Shown: positions 51,959 to 64,000 of the stretch, piece after piece
Numbering within the stretch: the stretch's first letter is position 1
Layout of the letters: every line of letters begins with the position of its first letter
NCBI GenBank assembly: GCA_036417435.1
Contig: JAZAQT010000470.1
Coordinates: forward strand, 596,791 to 660,790
Direction of reading: 5' to 3'
From: Inia geoffrensis
Taxonomy: Eukaryota > Chordata > Mammalia > Artiodactyla > Iniidae
Length of the DNA stretch: 64,000 nucleotides
Program-made: the position numbers and the translations under genes
The notes under the pieces: model-generated
The model's input: the letters and a program-made list of their open reading frames with translations, nothing else
What the model was told of the DNA's origin: nothing
Database searches by the model: none

Positions 51959-53694
51959 TTGGCCAAAAAGGGCGTATGCGTTTTTTCCTGAATATATTCA
52001 GGAAAAAACGCATACGCCCTTTTTGGCCAACCAAGCAAGCCTGCAAAGGAAATCCGCACTACAAGGAAGTCTCACTTCCCACCGATCCAAAGGGCCGTCC
52101 GAAAAAAGTGTAAAATCCAGAGAGGCAGGACAGGCCGTGGAGAACCGGCAGCCTTGTTATGCTGATGGGCGGGATGTAAATTGCCAACAGCCACTCTGGA
52201 GAAGTGGATGGTGTTTCCTGGAACAAAGAAAAAACCAAGCTAGAGAGCCTAGGGCACTTCCACTTATGGTGCTATAGATTCGGAAAATTTAAATGAAAAA
52301 GACACAGCCACACCAAAGTTTGGGGCTGCTCTGTGTACGGGATCCTTGACTATGGTACAACTTTAATAGCCCAGAAAGAGAAAAATGGATATAGAAGTTG
52401 TGGTACATCCCTACAATGGAATATCACTCAACAATGAAATCAATGGCAACACACCACTAGCAGCATAATGACAGGATTTAGTTATGATGATTCTAAGTGA
52501 AATAAGTCACACAGAAAAAGAAACATCATAAGATATCACTAATACCGGGAATGTAAACACGGCTACGTGTGAACTGCATTACAAAACACAACAGAGTCTC
52601 ACATTTACAAAAGAAACTTATGCTTGCTTAAGGGGAAAGGAGAGTGGGGAGGCTGCATAAAACCAGAGGTTCACATTAGGACAGATACCATTCCATAAGC
52701 CAAATATATATTAGACAAGACCTACTCCTTGCTCAACAAAATGGACTCAACACCCCGTATTCAAAACCTTGGAATATGCCTGACTATGAAGAAAATTAAA
52801 ACCCATACATTTATAGGTCTCCATAAGAAAATCATTTGTGTACAGCACCATACACACAGCAGTGTCAATAAGGTAAATCCCCTTATAAAAATAAATTTGA
52901 AAAACAAAACACAAGGACTGTGAAATAGAGAGAAATTCTTAAATAAGTCCTTCAGGGCTTGTGAGGAATCTTGGATTTACCACCTCTACATCCACAGCTG
53001 GGGGAGAGATAAGGCTGGACACTTGGGGCTGATACTATTGGTGAGGGAATGCAGACCCTTTGAGGTAATGGTGCATGGTTCCCATTCCACGGGTCCCAAA
53101 TCTCCACGTTTAAGGGATTTATCCTTCAGCTAAAATATGCATGGAAAACCCAGAATATGGTCCACGAAGTGATCAGGCATAATTTCTAAAACTCATCGCC
53201 ATTTCCGCCCCCTGATACTCGAGTTCGCCGTTCCAGATGCGATATTAACATTCTCCCCACTTGGAGAGTCAGGGCCTTTGACCTCTTGTTTGGCACAGTT
53301 TGCAATTTCTGTGGAAGATGAACAGGAATAAGGAGAACCAATGAGCGGCTAACTCGATGTGTTTGGACGGGCACATTGAACTCTGATTTCCCAACAGGAA
53401 GAAGAATTCACCAAAGGCTCAGCGGGCCATGCCGGAACGAGATTAGGGCCTGAAGCAATTCTTCGGGTTTGCGGTCAGCTCACAAGAAAGCGAGTTGAGA
53501 AAAGGAGATCTTTGGCACTGTAACTCACAATCCTGCAGAGTTCCAAATGACCCCTATCATCCAAAAATTTATTGAAGGAAGGCTGTGAAGAGGACTTGAA
53601 CGCGACGCAGAATTGCAGAAAACAGATATCAGGGGGTAGATAAGAATTGCTCTGAAAGCGTAGGAAAAGAGGCAGCAGTTCGACAGTGATGCAC
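51959..53694 (+). repeat. Monomer 30 (1736 bp)
   Basis: Monomer 21 haplotype (TGCAAAGG, AAATCAATGG, CCACTAGC, class K, GTCAGGGCC, CCCAACAGG) with private CCATTTCCGCC and without GTGTCAAATCC. Confidence 0.95.
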
Positions 53695-55430
53695 TTGGCC
53701 AAAAAGGGCGTATGCGTTTTTTCCTGAATATATTCAGGAAAAAACGCATACGCCCTTTTTGGCCAACCAAGCAAGCCTGCAATGGAAATCCGCACTACAA
53801 GGAAGTCTCACTTCCCACCGATCCAAAGGGCCGTCCGAAAAAAGTGTAAAATCCAGAGAGGCAGGACAGGCCGTGGAGAACCGGCAGCCTTGTTATGCTG
53901 ATGGGCGGGATGTAAATTGCCAACAGCCACTCTGGAGAAGTGGATGGTGTTTCCTGGAACAAAGAAAAAACCAAGCTAGAGAGCCTAGGGCACTTCCACT
54001 TATGGTGCTATAGATTCGGAAAATTTAAATGAAAAAGACACAGCCACACCAAAGTTTGGGGCTGCTCTGTGTACGGGATCCTTGACTGTGGTACAACTTT
54101 AATAGCCCAGAAAGAGAAAAATGGATATAGAAGTTGTGGTACGTCCCTACAATGGAATATCACTCAACAATGAAATCCATGGCAACACACCTGTAGCAGC
54201 ATAATGACAGGATTTAGTTATGATGATTCTAAGTGAAATAAGTCTCACAGAAAAAGAAACATCATAAGATATCACTAATACCGGGAATGTAAACACGGCT
54301 ACGTGTGAACTGCATTACAAAACACAACAGAGTCTCACATTTACAAAAGAAACTTATGCTTGCTTAAGGGGAAAGGAGAGTGGGGAGGCTGCATAAAACC
54401 AGAGGTTGACATTAGGACAGATAGCATTCCATAAGCCAAATATATATTAGACAAGACCTACTCCTTCCTCAGCGAAATGGACTCAACACCCAGTATTCAA
54501 AACCTTGGAATATGCCTGACTATGAAGAAAATTAAAACCCATACATTTATAGGTCTCCATAAGAAAATCATTTGTGTACAGCACCATACACACAGCAGTG
54601 TCAATAAGCTAAATCCCCTTATAAAAATAAATTTGAAAAACAAAACACAAGGACTGTGAAATAGAGAGAAATTCTTAAATAAGTCCTTCAGGGCTTGTGA
54701 GGAATCTTGGATTTACCACCTCTACATCCACAGCTGGGGGAGAGATAAGGCTGGACACTTGGGGCTGATACTATTGGTGAGGGAATGCAGACCCTTTGAG
54801 GTAATGGTGCATGGTTCCCATTCCACGGGTCCCAAATCTCCACGTTTAAGGGATTTATCCTTCAGCTAAAATATGCATGGAAAACCCAGAATATGGTCCA
54901 CGAAGTGATCAGGCATAATTTCTAAAACTCATCGTCATTTTCGCCCCCTGATACTCGACTTCGCCGTTCCAGATGCGATATTAACATTCTCCCCACTTGG
55001 AGAGTCAGTGCCTTTGACCTCTTGTTTGGCACAGTTTGCAATTTCTGTGGAAGATGAACAGGAATAAGGAGAACCAATGAGCGGCTAACTCGATGTGTTT
55101 GGACGGGCACATTGAACTCTGATTTCCCTACAGGAAGAAGAATTCACCAAAGGCTCAGCGGGCCATGCCGGAACGAGATTAGGGCCTGAAGCAATTCTTC
55201 GGGTTTGCGGTCAGCTCACAAGAAAGCGAGTTGAGAAAAGGAGATCTTTGGCACTGTAACTCACAATCCTGCAGAGTTCCAAATGACCCCTATCATCCAA
55301 AAATTTATTGAAGGAAGGCTGTGAAGAGGACTTGAACGCGACGCAGAATTGCAGAAAACAGATATCAGGGGGTAGATAAGAATTGCTCTGAAAGCGTAGG
55401 AAAAGAGGCAGCAGTTCGACAGTGATGCAC
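53695..55430 (+). repeat. Monomer 31 (1736 bp)
   Basis: BamHI-minus. Otherwise monomer 22 haplotype (GTACGTCCC, CACCTGTAGC, GGTTGACATT, CCTCAGCG, CGTCATTTTCG, CTCGACTTCG). Private changes are GACTGTGGTAC, AAGTCTCACAG and GATAGCATTCC. Confidence 0.95.
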
Positions 55431-57166
55431 TTGGCCAAAAAGGGCGTATGCGTTTTTTCCTGAATATATTCAGGAAAAAACGCATACGCCCTTTTTGGCC
55501 AACCAAGCAAGCCTGCAATGGAAATCCGCACTACAAGGAAGTCTCACTTCCCACGGATCCAAAGGGCCGTCCGAAAAAAGTGTAAAATCCAGAGAGGCAG
55601 GACAGGCCGTGGAGAACCGGCAGCCTTGTTATGCTGATGGGCGGGATGTAAATTGCCAACAGCCACTCTGGAGAAGTGGATGGTGTTTCCTGGAACAAAG
55701 AAAAAACCAAGCTAGAGAGCCTAGGGCACTTCCACTTATGGTGCTATAGATTCGGAAAATTTAAAAGAAAAAGACACAGCCACACCAAAGTTTGGGGCTG
55801 CTCTGTGTACGGGATCCTTGACTATGGTACAACTTTAATAGCCCAGAAAGAGAAAAATGGATATAGAAGTTGTGGTACGTCCCTACAATGGAATATCACT
55901 CAACAATGAAATCCATTGCAACACACCAGTAGCAGCATAATGACAGGATTTAGTTATGATGATTCTAAGTGAAATAAGTCACACAGAAAAAGAAACATCA
56001 TAAGATATCACTAATACCGGGAATGTAAACACGGCTACGTGTGAACTGCATTACAAAACACAACAGAGTCTCACATTTACAAAAGAAACTTATGCTTGCT
56101 TAAGGGGAAAGGAGAGTGGGGAGGCTGCATAAAACCAGAGGTTGACATTAGGACAGATACCATTCCATAAGCCAAATATATATTAGACAAGACCTACTCC
56201 TTCCTCAGCGAAATGGACTCAACACCCAGTATTCAAAACCTTGGAATATGCCTGACTATGAAGAAAATTAAAACCCATACATTTATAGGTCTCCATAAGA
56301 AAATCATTTGTGTACAGCACCATACACACAGCAGTGTCAATAAGCTAAATCCCCTTATAAAAATAAATTTGAAAAACAAAACACAAGGACTGTGAAATAG
56401 AGAGAAATTCTTAAATAAGTCCCTCAGGGCTTGTGAGGAATCTTGGATTTACCACCTCTACATCCACAGCTGGGGGAGAGATAAGGCTGGACACTTGGGG
56501 CTGATACTATTGGTGAGGGAATGCAGACCCTTTGAGGTAATGGTGCATGGTTCCCATTCCACGGGTCCCAAATCTCCACGTTTAAGGGATTTATCCTTCA
56601 GCTAAAATATGCATGGAAAACCCAGAATATGGTCCACGAAGTGATCAGGCATAATTTCTAAAACTCATCGCCATTTTCGCCCCCTGATACTCGAGTTCGC
56701 CGTTCCAGATGCGATATTAACATTCTCCCCACTTGGAGAGTCAGGGCCTTTGACCTCTTGTTTGGCACAGTTTGCAATTTCTGTGGAAGATGAACAGGAA
56801 TAAGGAGAACCAATGAGCGGCTAACTCGATGTGTTTGGACGGGCACATTGAACTCTGATTTCCCTACAGGAAGAAGAATTCACCAAAGGCCCAGCGGGCC
56901 ATGCCGGAACGAGATTAGGGCCTGAAGCAATTCTTCGGGTTTTCGGTCAGCTCACAAGAAAGCGAGTTGAGAAAAGGAGATCTTTGGCACTGTAACTCAC
57001 AATCCTGCAGAGTTCCAAATGACCCCTATCATCCAAAAATTTATTGAAGGAAGGCTGTGAAGAGGACTTGAACGCGACGCAGAATTGCAGAAAACAGATA
57101 TCAGGGGGTAGATAAGAATTGCTCTGAAAGCGTAGGAAAAGAGGCAGCAGTTCGACAGTGATGCAC
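55431..57166 (+). repeat. Monomer 32 (1736 bp)
   Basis: BamHI+, private TTTAAAAGAAAAAG (opens a 77-codon + frame at 55676-55909 that is not a gene), GTACGTCCC, ATCCATTGC, GGTTGACATT, CCTCAGCG, GTCCCTCAGGG, GTCAGGGCC, GGCCCAGCGGG and GGTTTTCGG. Confidence 0.95.
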
Positions 57167-58902
57167 TTGGCCAAAAAGGGCGTATGCGTTTTTTCCTGAA
57201 TATATTCAGGAAAAAACGCATACGCCCTTTTTGGCCAACCAAGCAAGCCTGCAATGGAAATCCGCACTACAAGGAAGTCTCACTTCCCACCGATCCAAAG
57301 GGCCGTCCGAAAAAAGTGTAAAATCCAGAGAGGCAGGACAGGCCGTGGAGAACCGGCAGCCTTGTTATGCTGATGGGCGGGATGTAAATTGCCAACAGCC
57401 ACTCTGGAGAAATGGATGGTGTTTCCTGGAACAAAGAAAAAACCAAGCTAGAGAGCCTAGGGCACTTCCACTTATGGTGCTATAGATTCGGAAAATTTAA
57501 ATGAAAAAGACACAGCCACACCAAAGTTTGGGGCTGCTCTGTGTACGGGATCCTTGACTATGGTACAACTTTAATAGCCCAGAAAGAGAAAAATGGATAT
57601 AGAAGTTGTGGTACGTCCCTACAATGGAATATCACTCAACAATGAAATCCATGGCAACACACCAGTAGCAGCATAATGACAGGATTTAGTTATGATGATT
57701 CTAAGTGAAATAAGTCACACAGAAAAAGAAACATCATAAGATATCACTAATACCGGGAATGTAAACACGGCTACGTGTGAACTGCATTACAAAACACAAC
57801 AGAGTCTCACATTTACAAAAGAAACTTATGCTTGCTTAAGGGGAAAGGAGAGTGGGGAGGCTGCATAAAACCAGAGGTTGACATTAGGACAGATACCATT
57901 CCATAAGCCAAATATATATTAGACAAGACCTACTCCTTCCTCAGCGAAATGGACTCAACACCCAGTATTCAAAACCTTGGAATATGCCTGACTATGAAGA
58001 AAATTAAAACCCATACATTTATAGGTCTCCATAAGAAAATCATTTGTGTACAGCACCATACACACAGCAGTGTCAATAAGCTAAATCCCCTTATAAAAAT
58101 AAATTTGAAAAACAAAACACAAGGACTGTGAAATAGAGAGAAATTCTTAAATAAGTCCTTCAGGGCTTGTGAGGAATCTTGGATTTACCACCTCTACATC
58201 CACAGCTGGGGGAGAGATAAGGCTGGACACTTGGGGCTGATACTATTGGTGAGGGAATGCAGACCCTTTGAGGTAATGGTGCATGGTTCCCATTCCACGG
58301 GTCCCAAATCTCCACGTTTAAGGGATTTATCCTTCAGCTAAAATATGCATGGAAAACCCAGAATATGGTCCACGAAGTGATCAGGCATAATTTCTAAAAC
58401 TCATCGCCATTTTCGCCCCCTGATACTCGAGTTCGCCGTTCCAGATGCGATATTAACATTCTCCCCTCTTGGAGAGTCAGGGCCTTTGACCTCTTGTTTG
58501 GCACAGTTTGCAATTTCTGTGGAAGATGAACAGGAATAAGGAGAACCAATGAGCGGCTAACTCGATGTGTTTGGACGGGCACATTGAACTCTGATTTCCC
58601 TACAGGAAGAAGAATTCACCAAAGGCTCAGCGGGCCATGCCGGAACGAGATTAGGGCCTGAAGCAATTCTTCGGGTTTGCGGTCAGCTCACAAGAAAGCG
58701 AGTTGAGAAAAGGAGATCTTTGGCACTGTAACTCACAATCCTGCAGAGTTCCAAATGACCCCTATCATCCAAAAATTTATTGAAGGAAGGCTGTGAAGAG
58801 GACTTGAACGCGATGCAGAATTGCAGAAAACAGATATCAGGGGGTAGATAAGAATTGCTCTGAAAGCGTAGGAAAAGAGGCAGCAGTTCGACAGTGATGC
58901 AC
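57167..58902 (+). repeat. Monomer 33 (1736 bp)
   Basis: BamHI-minus, GAGAAATGGATGG, GTACGTCCC, GGTTGACATT, CCTCAGCG, private CTCCCCTCTTGG, GTCAGGGCC and GCGATGCAG. It combines markers of monomers 26, 25 and 24. Confidence 0.95.
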
Positions 58903-60637
58903 TTGGCCAAAAAGGGCGTATGCGTTTTTTCCTGAATATATTCAGGAAAAAACGCATACGCCCTTTTTGGCCAACCAAGCAAGCCTGCAATGGAAATCCT
59001 CACTACAAGAAGTCTCACTTCCCACCGATCCAAAGGGCCGTCCGAAAAAAGTGTAAAATCCAGAGAGGCAGGACAGGCCGTGGAGAACCGGCAGCCTTGT
59101 TATGCTGATGGGCGGGATGTAAATTGCCAACAGCCACTCTGGAGAAGTGGATGGTGTTTCCTGGAACAAAGAAAAAACCAAGCTAGAGAGCCTAGGGCAC
59201 TTCCACTTATGGTGCTATAGATTTGGAAAATTTAAATGAAAAAGACACAGCCACACCAAAGTTTGGGGCTGCTCTGTGTACGGGATCCTTGACTATGGTA
59301 CAACTTTAATAGCCCAGAAAGAGAAAAATGGATATAGAAGTTGTGGTACATCCCTACAATGGAATATCACTCAACAATGAAATCCATGGCAACACACCAG
59401 TAGCAGCATAATGACAGGATTTAGTTATGATGATTCTAAGTGAAATAAGTCACACAGAAAAAGAAACATCATAAGATATCACTAATACCGGGAATGTAAA
59501 CACGGCTACGTGTGAACTGCATTACAAAACACAACAGAGTCTCACATTTACAAAAGAAACTTATGCTTGCTTAAGGGGAAAGGAGAGTGGGGAGGCTGCA
59601 TAAAACCAGAGGTTGACATTAGGACAGATACCATTCCATAAGCCCAATATATATTAGACAAGACCTACTCCTTGCTCAACGAAATGGACTCAACACCCAG
59701 TATTCAAAACCTTGGAATATGCCTGACTATGAAGAAAATTAAAACCCATACATTTATAGGTCTCCATAAGAAAATCATTTGTGTACAGCACCATACACAC
59801 AGCAGTGTCAATAAGCTAAATCCCCTGATAAAAATAAATTTGAAAAACAAAACACAAGGACTGTGAAATAGAGAGAAATTCTTAAATAAGTCCTTCAGGG
59901 CTTGTGAGGAATCTTGGATTTACCACCTCTACATCCACAGCTGGGGGAGAGATAAGGTTGGACACTTGGGGCTGATACTATTGGTGAGGGAATGCAGACC
60001 CTTTGAGGTAATGGTGCATGGTTCCCATTCCACGGGTCCCAAATCTCCACGTTTAAGGGATTTATCCTTCAGCTAAAATATGCATGGAAAACCCAGAATA
60101 TGGTCCACGAAGTGATCAGGCATAATTTCTAAAACTCATCGCCATTTTCGCCCCCTGATACTCGAGTTCGCCGTTCCAGATGCGATATTAACATTCTCCC
60201 CACTTGGAGAGTCAGGGCCTTTGACCTCTTGTTTGGCACAGTTTGCAATTTCTGTGGAAGATGAACAGGAATAAGGAGAACCAATGAGCGGCTAACTCGA
60301 TGTGTTTGGACGGGCACATTGAACTCTGATTTCCCTACAGGAAGAAGAATTCACCAAAGGCTCAGCGGGCCATGCCGGAACGAGATTAGGGCCTGAAGCA
60401 ATTCTTCGGGTTTGCGGTCAGCTCACAAGAAAGCGAGTTGAGAAAAGGAGATCTTTGGCACTGTAACTCACAATCCTGCAGAGTTCCAAATGACCCCTAT
60501 CATCCAAAAATTTATTGAAGGAAGGCTGTGAAGAGGACTTGAACGCGACGCAGAATTGCAGAAAACAGATATCAGGGGGTAGATAAGAACTGCTCTGAAA
60601 GCGTAGGAAAAGAGGCAGCAGTTCGACAGTGATGCAC
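58903..60637 (+). repeat. Monomer 34 (1735 bp)
   Basis: 1-bp deletion after the palindrome, private ATCCTCACT and TAGATTTGG, BamHI-minus, GGTTGACATT, private AGCCCAATAT, CTCAACG with CCCAG (mixed class), CCCCTGATAAAA, AAGGTTGG, GTCAGGGCC and AGAACTGCTC. Confidence 0.95.
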
Positions 60638-62373
60638 TTGGCCAAAAAGGGCGTATGCGTTTTTTCCTGAATATATTCAGGAAAAAACGCATACGCCCTT
60701 TTTGGCCAACCAAGCAAGCCTGCAATGGAAATCCGCACTACAAGGAAGTCTCACTTCCCACGGATCCAAAGGGCCGTCCGAAAAAAGTGTAAAATCCAGA
60801 GAGGCAGGACAGGCCGTGGAGAACCGGCAGCCTTGTTATGCTGATGGGCGGGATGTAAATTGCCAACAGCCACTCTGGAGAAGTGGATGGTGTTTCCTGG
60901 AACAAAGAAAAAACCAAGCTAGAGAGCCTAGGGCACTTCCACTTATGGTGCTATAGATTCGGAAAATTTAAATGAAAAAGACACAGCCACACCAAAGTTT
61001 GGGGCTGCTCTGTGTACGGGATCCTTGACTATGGTACAACTTTAATAGCCCAGAAAGAGAAAAATGGATATAGAAGTTGTGGTACATCCCTACAATGGAA
61101 TATCACTCAACAATGAAATCCATGGCAACACACCAGTAGCAGCATAATGACAGGATTTAGTTATGATGATTCTAAGTGAAATAAGTCACACAGAAAAAGA
61201 AACATCATAAGATATCACTAATACCGGGAATGTAAACACGGCTACGTGTGAACTGCATTACAAAACACAACAGAGTCTCACATTTACAAAAGAAACTTAT
61301 GCTTGCTTAAGGGGAAAGGAGAGTGGGGAGGCTGCATAAAACCAGAGGTTCACATTAGGACAGATACCATTCCATAAGCCAAATATATATTAGACAAGAC
61401 CTACTCCTTGCTCAACGAAATGGACTCAACACCCAGTATTCAAAACCTTGGAATATGCCTGACTATGAAGAAAATTAAAACCCATACATTTATAGGTCTC
61501 CATAAGAAAATCATTTGTGTACAGCACCATACACACAGCAGTGTCAATAAGCTAAATCCCCTGATAAAAATAAATTTGAAAAACAAAACACAAGGACTGT
61601 GAAATAGAGAGAAATTCTTAAATAAGTCCTTCAGGGCTTGTGAGGAATCTTGGATTTACCACCTCTACATCCACAGCTGGGGGAGAGATAAGGTTGGACA
61701 CTTGGGGCTGATACTATTGGTGAGGGAATGCAGACCCTTTGAGGTAATGGTGCATGGTTCCCATTCCACGGGTCCCAAATCTCCACGTTTAAGGGATTTA
61801 TCCTTCAGCTAAAATATGCATGGAAAACCCAGAATATGGTCCACGAAGTGATCAGGCATAATTTCTAAAACTCATCGCCATTTTCGCCCCCTGATACTCG
61901 AGTTCACCGTTCCAGATGCGATATTAACATTCTCCCCACTTGGAGAGTCAGTGCCTTTGACCTCTTGTTTGGCACAGTTTGCAATTTCTGTGGAAGATGA
62001 GCAGGAATAAGGAGAACCAATGAGCGGCTAACTCGATGTGTTTGGACGGGCACATTGAACTCTGATTTCCCTACAGGAAGAAGAATTCACCAAAGGCTCA
62101 GCGGGCCATGCCGGAACGAGATTAGGGCCTGAAGCAATTCTTCGGGTTTGCGGTCAGCTCACAAGAAAGCGAGTTGAGAAAAGGAGATCTTTGGCACTGT
62201 AACTCACAATCCTGCAGAGTTCCAAATGACCCCTATCATCCAAAAATTTATTGAAGGAAGGCTGTGAAGAGGACTTGAACGCGACGCAGAATTGCAGAAA
62301 ACAGATATCAGGGGGTAGATAAGAATTGCTCTGAAAACGTAGGAAAAGAGGCAGCAGTTCGACAGTGATGCAC
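60638..62373 (+). repeat. Monomer 35 (1736 bp)
   Basis: BamHI+, GGTTCACATT, mixed class with CCCCTGATAAAA and AAGGTTGG as in monomer 34. GTTCACCG, GATGAGCAGG (removes the usual 62-codon minus frame) and GAAAACGTAGG are also present. Confidence 0.95.
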
Positions 62374-64000
62374 TTGGCCAAAAAGGGCGTATGCGTTTTT
62401 TCCTGAATATATTCAGGAAAAAACGCATACGCCCTTTTTGGCCAACCAAGCAAGCCTGCAATGGAAATCCGCACTACAAGGAAGTCTCACTTCCCACGGA
62501 TCCAAAGGGCCGTCCGAAAAAAGTGTAAAATCCAGAGAGGCAGGACAGGCCGTGGAGAACCGGCAGCCTTGTTATGCTGATGGGCGGGATGTAAATTGCC
62601 AACAGCCACTCTGGAGAAGTGGATGGTGTTTCCTGGAACAAAGAAAAAACCAAGCTAGAGAGCCTAGGGCACTTCCACTTATGGTGCTATAGATTCGGAA
62701 AATTTAAATGAAAAAGACACAGCCACACCAAAGTTTGGGGCTGCTCTGTGTACGGGATCCTTGACTATGGTACAACTTTAATAGCCCAGAAAGAGAAAAA
62801 TGGATATAGAAGTTGTGGTACGTCCCTACAATGGAATATCACTCAACAATGAAATCCATGGCAACACACCAGTAGCAGCATAATGACAGGATTTAGTTAT
62901 GATGATTCTAAGTGAAATAAGTCACACAGAAAAAGAAACATCATAAGATATCACTAATACCGGGAATGTAAACACGGCTACGTGTGAACTGCATTACAAA
63001 ACACAACAGAGTCTCACATTTACAAAAGAAACTTATGCTTGCTTAAGGGGAAAGGAGAGTGGGGAGGCTGCATAAAACCAGAGGTTGACATTAGGACAGA
63101 TACCATTCCATAAGCCAAATATATATTAGACAAGACCTACTCCTTCCTCAGCGAAATGGACTCAACATCCAGTATTCAAAACCTTGGAATATGCCTGACT
63201 ATGAAGAAAATTAAAACCCATACATTTATAGGTCTCCATAAGAAAATCATTTGTGTACAGCACCATACACACAGCAGTGTCAATAAGCTAAATCCCCTTA
63301 TAAAAATAAATTTGAAAAACAAAACACAAGGACTGTGAAATAGAGAGAAATTCTTAAATAAGTCCTTCAGGGCTTGTGAGGAATCTTGGATTTACCACCT
63401 CTACATCCACAGCTGGGGGAGAGATAAGGCTGGACACTTGGGGCTGATACTATTGGTGAGGGAATGCAGACCCTTTGAGGTAATGGTGCATGGTTCCCAT
63501 TCCACGGGTCCCAAATCTCCACGTTTAAGGGATTTATCCTTCAGCTAAAATATGCATGGAAAACCCAGAATATGGTCCACGAAGTGATCAGGCATAATTT
63601 CTAAAACTCATCGCCATTTTCGCCCCCTGATACTCGAGTTCGCCGTTCCAGATGCGATATTAACATTCTCCCCACTTGGAGAGTCAGGGCCTTTGACCTC
63701 TTGTTTGGCACAGTTTGCAATTTCTGTGGAAGATGAACAGGAATAAGGAGAACCAATGAGCGGCTAACTCCATGTGTTTGGACGGGCACATTGAACTCTG
63801 ATTTCCCTACAGGAAGAAGAATTCACCAAAGGCTCAGCGGGCCATGCCGGAACGAGATTAGGGCCTGAAGCAATTCTTCGGGTTTGCGGTCAGCTCACAA
63901 GAAAGCGAGTTGAGAAAAGGAGATCTTTGGCACTGTAACTCACAATCCTGCAGAGTTCCAAATGACCCCTATCATCCAAAAATTTATTGAAGGAAGGCTG
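62374..64000 (+). repeat. Monomer 36 (partial, right edge)
   Basis: BamHI+, GTACGTCCC, GGTTGACATT, class S with CCTCAGCG, private ACATCCAGT and TAACTCCATGTG, GTCAGGGCC. The window ends 1627 bp into the unit, so the array continues to the right. Confidence 0.95.

Larger units (their letters stand above)
51264..55744. repeat. Segmental duplication C, copy 2
   Basis: Second copy of block C. Past about 55.75 kb it no longer follows monomer 23 and instead shares GTCCCTCAGGG and GTCAGGGCC with monomer 25 (offset 12,152 bp, seven monomers). This marks another junction. Confidence 0.8.
1..64000. repeat. Satellite DNA array, ~1.736-kb monomer, head-to-tail
   Basis: The same sequence repeats in one orientation across the entire window with 1735-1737 bp spacing. 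Palindrome starts are at 1623, 3358, 5093, 6828, 8565, 10300, 12036, 13772, 15508, 17243, 18979, 20714, 22449, 24185, 25921, 27656, 29392, 31128, 32863, 34599, 36335, 38071, 39807, 41543, 43279, 45015, 46751, 48487, 50223, 51959, 53695, 55431, 57167, 58903, 60638 and 62374. Monomers differ by scattered substitutions and a few 1-bp indels, and no foreign sequence interrupts them. Known context: long homogenised arrays of this kind form constitutive heterochromatin. Inference: the monomer length and the L1 type inside fit the common cetacean satellite, but I could not compare with a reference. Bovine and other artiodactyl satellites known to me have other monomer lengths. Confidence 0.98.

Noticed and set aside
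1..64000. CRISPR array or prokaryotic system suggested by regular repeats
   Set aside because: The repeats are about 1.7 kb and contiguous, with no spacers and no cas-like frames.

Overview
The whole 64 kb window is one uninterrupted, head-to-tail satellite DNA array. The monomer is 1735-1736 bp long: the same anchor recurs from 657 to 63144 in 36 steps, a mean of 1735.75 bp. There are 35 complete monomers plus a partial one at each window edge. I see no host gene, no RNA gene, no CRISPR array and no insertion in any unit. The many 60-130 codon open frames repeat once per monomer and are by-products of the repeat.

Each monomer has three parts. (1) A perfect 72-bp palindrome with no spacer (first copy 1623-1694). 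(2) About 870 bp directly after it that I recognise as the decayed 3' end of a LINE-1 retrotransposon, in + orientation: frameshifted C-terminal ORF2 remnants, the 3' UTR, a polyadenylation motif and an A-rich tail (first complete copy about 1706-2577). (3) About 780 bp of sequence I do not recognise (first complete copy 2578-3357), which is richer in CpG in its second half. The palindrome sits at the junction between the unknown segment and the truncated 5' edge of the L1 piece.

Host: the L1 3' UTR resembles, from memory, the LINE-1 of Cetartiodactyla (cattle, pigs, whales). A homogenised tandem monomer of about 1.74 kb fits the 'common cetacean satellite' reported at roughly 1.75 kb in many whales (about 1.58 kb in dolphins). 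A whale or porpoise is therefore my best guess, but this is inference from length and L1 type and not a database match. The setting would be constitutive heterochromatin.

Above the monomer level the array is a mosaic of recent segmental duplications, traced with shared private variants. A block at 1 to about 6.1 kb recurs ten monomers later (offset 17,356 bp) with six differences noticed. A three-monomer block of 5,207 bp is present twice in tandem (about 23.6-34.3 kb) and is nearly identical. A block at about 35.6-40.1 kb recurs nine monomers later (offset 15,624 bp). A two-monomer offset links 9.4-11.8 kb with 12.9-15.3 kb, and monomers 28/29 and 34/35 look like recent single-unit duplications. 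Variant linkage switches abruptly at several points, as expected from unequal crossover and gene conversion. Class labels used in the entries: E, Q, K and S describe linked variants near monomer offset 770 (E = CTCAACG with CCCCG; Q = CTCAACC with CCCAG; K = CTCAACA with CCCCG; S = CCTCAGCG or CCTCAACC with CCCAG); 'BamHI+' means GGATCC about 50 bp after the palindrome, otherwise CGATCC. Monomers are numbered from each palindrome start.
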